From assembly GCA_964424125.1 (NCBI GenBank), contig CAYRHS010000038.1, forward strand, positions 1-20,953: a stretch of DNA of 20,953 bases, written 5' to 3'. Shown here in pieces: positions 20,484 to 20,953 of this stretch (within the stretch, counting starts at the first letter, position 1; every line of letters begins with the position of its first letter). This DNA is from CAYRHS01 sp964424125. Lineage in GTDB: Bacteria; Actinomycetota; Acidimicrobiia; IMCC26256; JAOSJL01. Under the pieces are notes generated by a model. The model made no database searches. It saw only the letters and a program-made list of their open reading frames with translations, and was not told the DNA's origin. The translations under genes and the position numbers were made by a program.

Positions 20484-20953
20484 ATGGCCGCCGTCATCGT
20501 GCTCATCGTCGTCGCCGCGCTGCTGCTCGTCCTGGCCGCGTCGGGCGTCAAGATCATCCGTCCGTTCCAGCGCGGATTGAAGGAGCGGTTGGGCCGCTAC
20601 AACTCGACGCTCGAGCCCGGCCTGCGGGTCATCATCCCCTTCATCGACAAGCTCGTGCGCGTCGACATGCGCGAGCAGGTGGTCGACGTTCCTCCGCAGG
20701 AGGTCATCACCGAGGACAACGTCGTCGTGACCGTCGACGCGGTCATCTACTACGAAGCCACCGACCCGCGTCGCCTCGTCTACAACGTCCACAACTTTCG
20801 CCTCGCGGTCACGAAGCTCGCGCAGACCAACCTCCGCAACCTCGTGGGTGACATGCAGCTCGACGAGGCGCTGACCTCCCGGGACACGATCAACGCCCGG
20901 CTGCGCGAGATCCTCGACGACGCCACCGACAAGTGGGGCACCAAGGTGACCAG
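20484..20953 (+). CDS. SPFH/band 7 (stomatin-like) protein, cut by the window end
   Basis: The first 156 residues of a stomatin/prohibitin-like protein are present; the gene runs off the window. An N-terminal membrane anchor (AAVIVLIVVAALLLVLAASG) is followed by the SPFH domain: IIRPFQRGLKERLGRYNSTL, then EPGLRVIIPFIDKLVRVDMR, a VDVPPQEVITEDNVVVTVDA stretch and LRNLVGDMQLDEALTSRD. These proteins form large oligomeric rings on the membrane and are linked to membrane-protein quality control. GGAGGA lies 3 nt before the ATG, close but usable. With NfeD it forms the common two-gene pair. Confidence 0.93.
   Translation, partial: MAAVIVLIVVAALLLVLAASGVKIIRPFQRGLKERLGRYNSTLEPGLRVIIPFIDKLVRVDMREQVVDVPPQEVITEDNVVVTVDAVIYYEATDPRRLVYNVHNFRLAVTKLAQTNLRNLVGDMQLDEALTSRDTINARLREILDDATDKWGTKVT

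Overview
The window is very GC-rich chromosomal DNA from an actinobacterium (Actinomycetota). Three things support this: NucS (the MutS-independent mismatch endonuclease of actinobacteria and some archaea), a DUF5318 gene beside a PadR regulator and inositol-1-phosphate synthase (a neighbourhood I recall from mycobacteria), and several starts with no Shine-Dalgarno but a TAnnnT box 5-7 nt upstream, as in leaderless actinobacterial mRNAs. A deep uncultured lineage such as Acidimicrobiia is possible, but this is inference. Coding density is high; no gene-free stretch exceeds about 235 bp. I found no tRNA, rRNA, insertion sequence, CRISPR array, prophage gene or restriction system.

Layout. 1-2412: a GNAT acetyltransferase (+), then a minus-strand group of SGNH hydrolase, secreted or anchored protein and small membrane protein. 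2413-5122 (+): nucS, then a MarR-MFS efflux cassette joined by an ATGA overlap, with a near-palindromic operator touching the MarR start. 5159-9652 (-): the rpsF-ssb-rpsR-rplI cluster, then a crotonase-family gene, then dnaB and an Arg-rich SHOCT protein. The ech-dnaB gap holds two TTTCCACAG boxes in inverted orientation, a direct repeat and a strong hairpin. 9886-11923 (-): DUF5318, a tiny CxxC protein, panB and a DUF192 lipoprotein. 12124-13850 (+): padR-ino1, coupled by ATGA, behind a strong promoter and a double palindrome. 13898-18443 (+): DUF885 metalloprotease, nitrilase, SAM methyltransferase and an unrecognised 362-residue protein. 18460-19869 (-): CCA-adding enzyme. 19965 to the end (+): NfeD followed by a truncated SPFH/stomatin gene, a classic membrane pair.

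Most of the window is housekeeping: ribosome, replication and repair (rpsF, ssb, rpsR, rplI, dnaB, nucS), tRNA maturation, pantothenate (CoA) and inositol lipid precursor supply. I do not see a clear new multi-gene defence or biosynthetic system. The points most worth a second look are the local control elements (PadR and MarR operators, the layered dnaB upstream region, recurrent leaderless promoters) and protein oddities: ribosomal protein S18 with a 70-residue Pro/Ala/Glu tail, a crotonase lacking both hydratase glutamates inside a replication/translation cluster, a PadR with a long basic wing insertion, and the unrecognised 362-residue protein.
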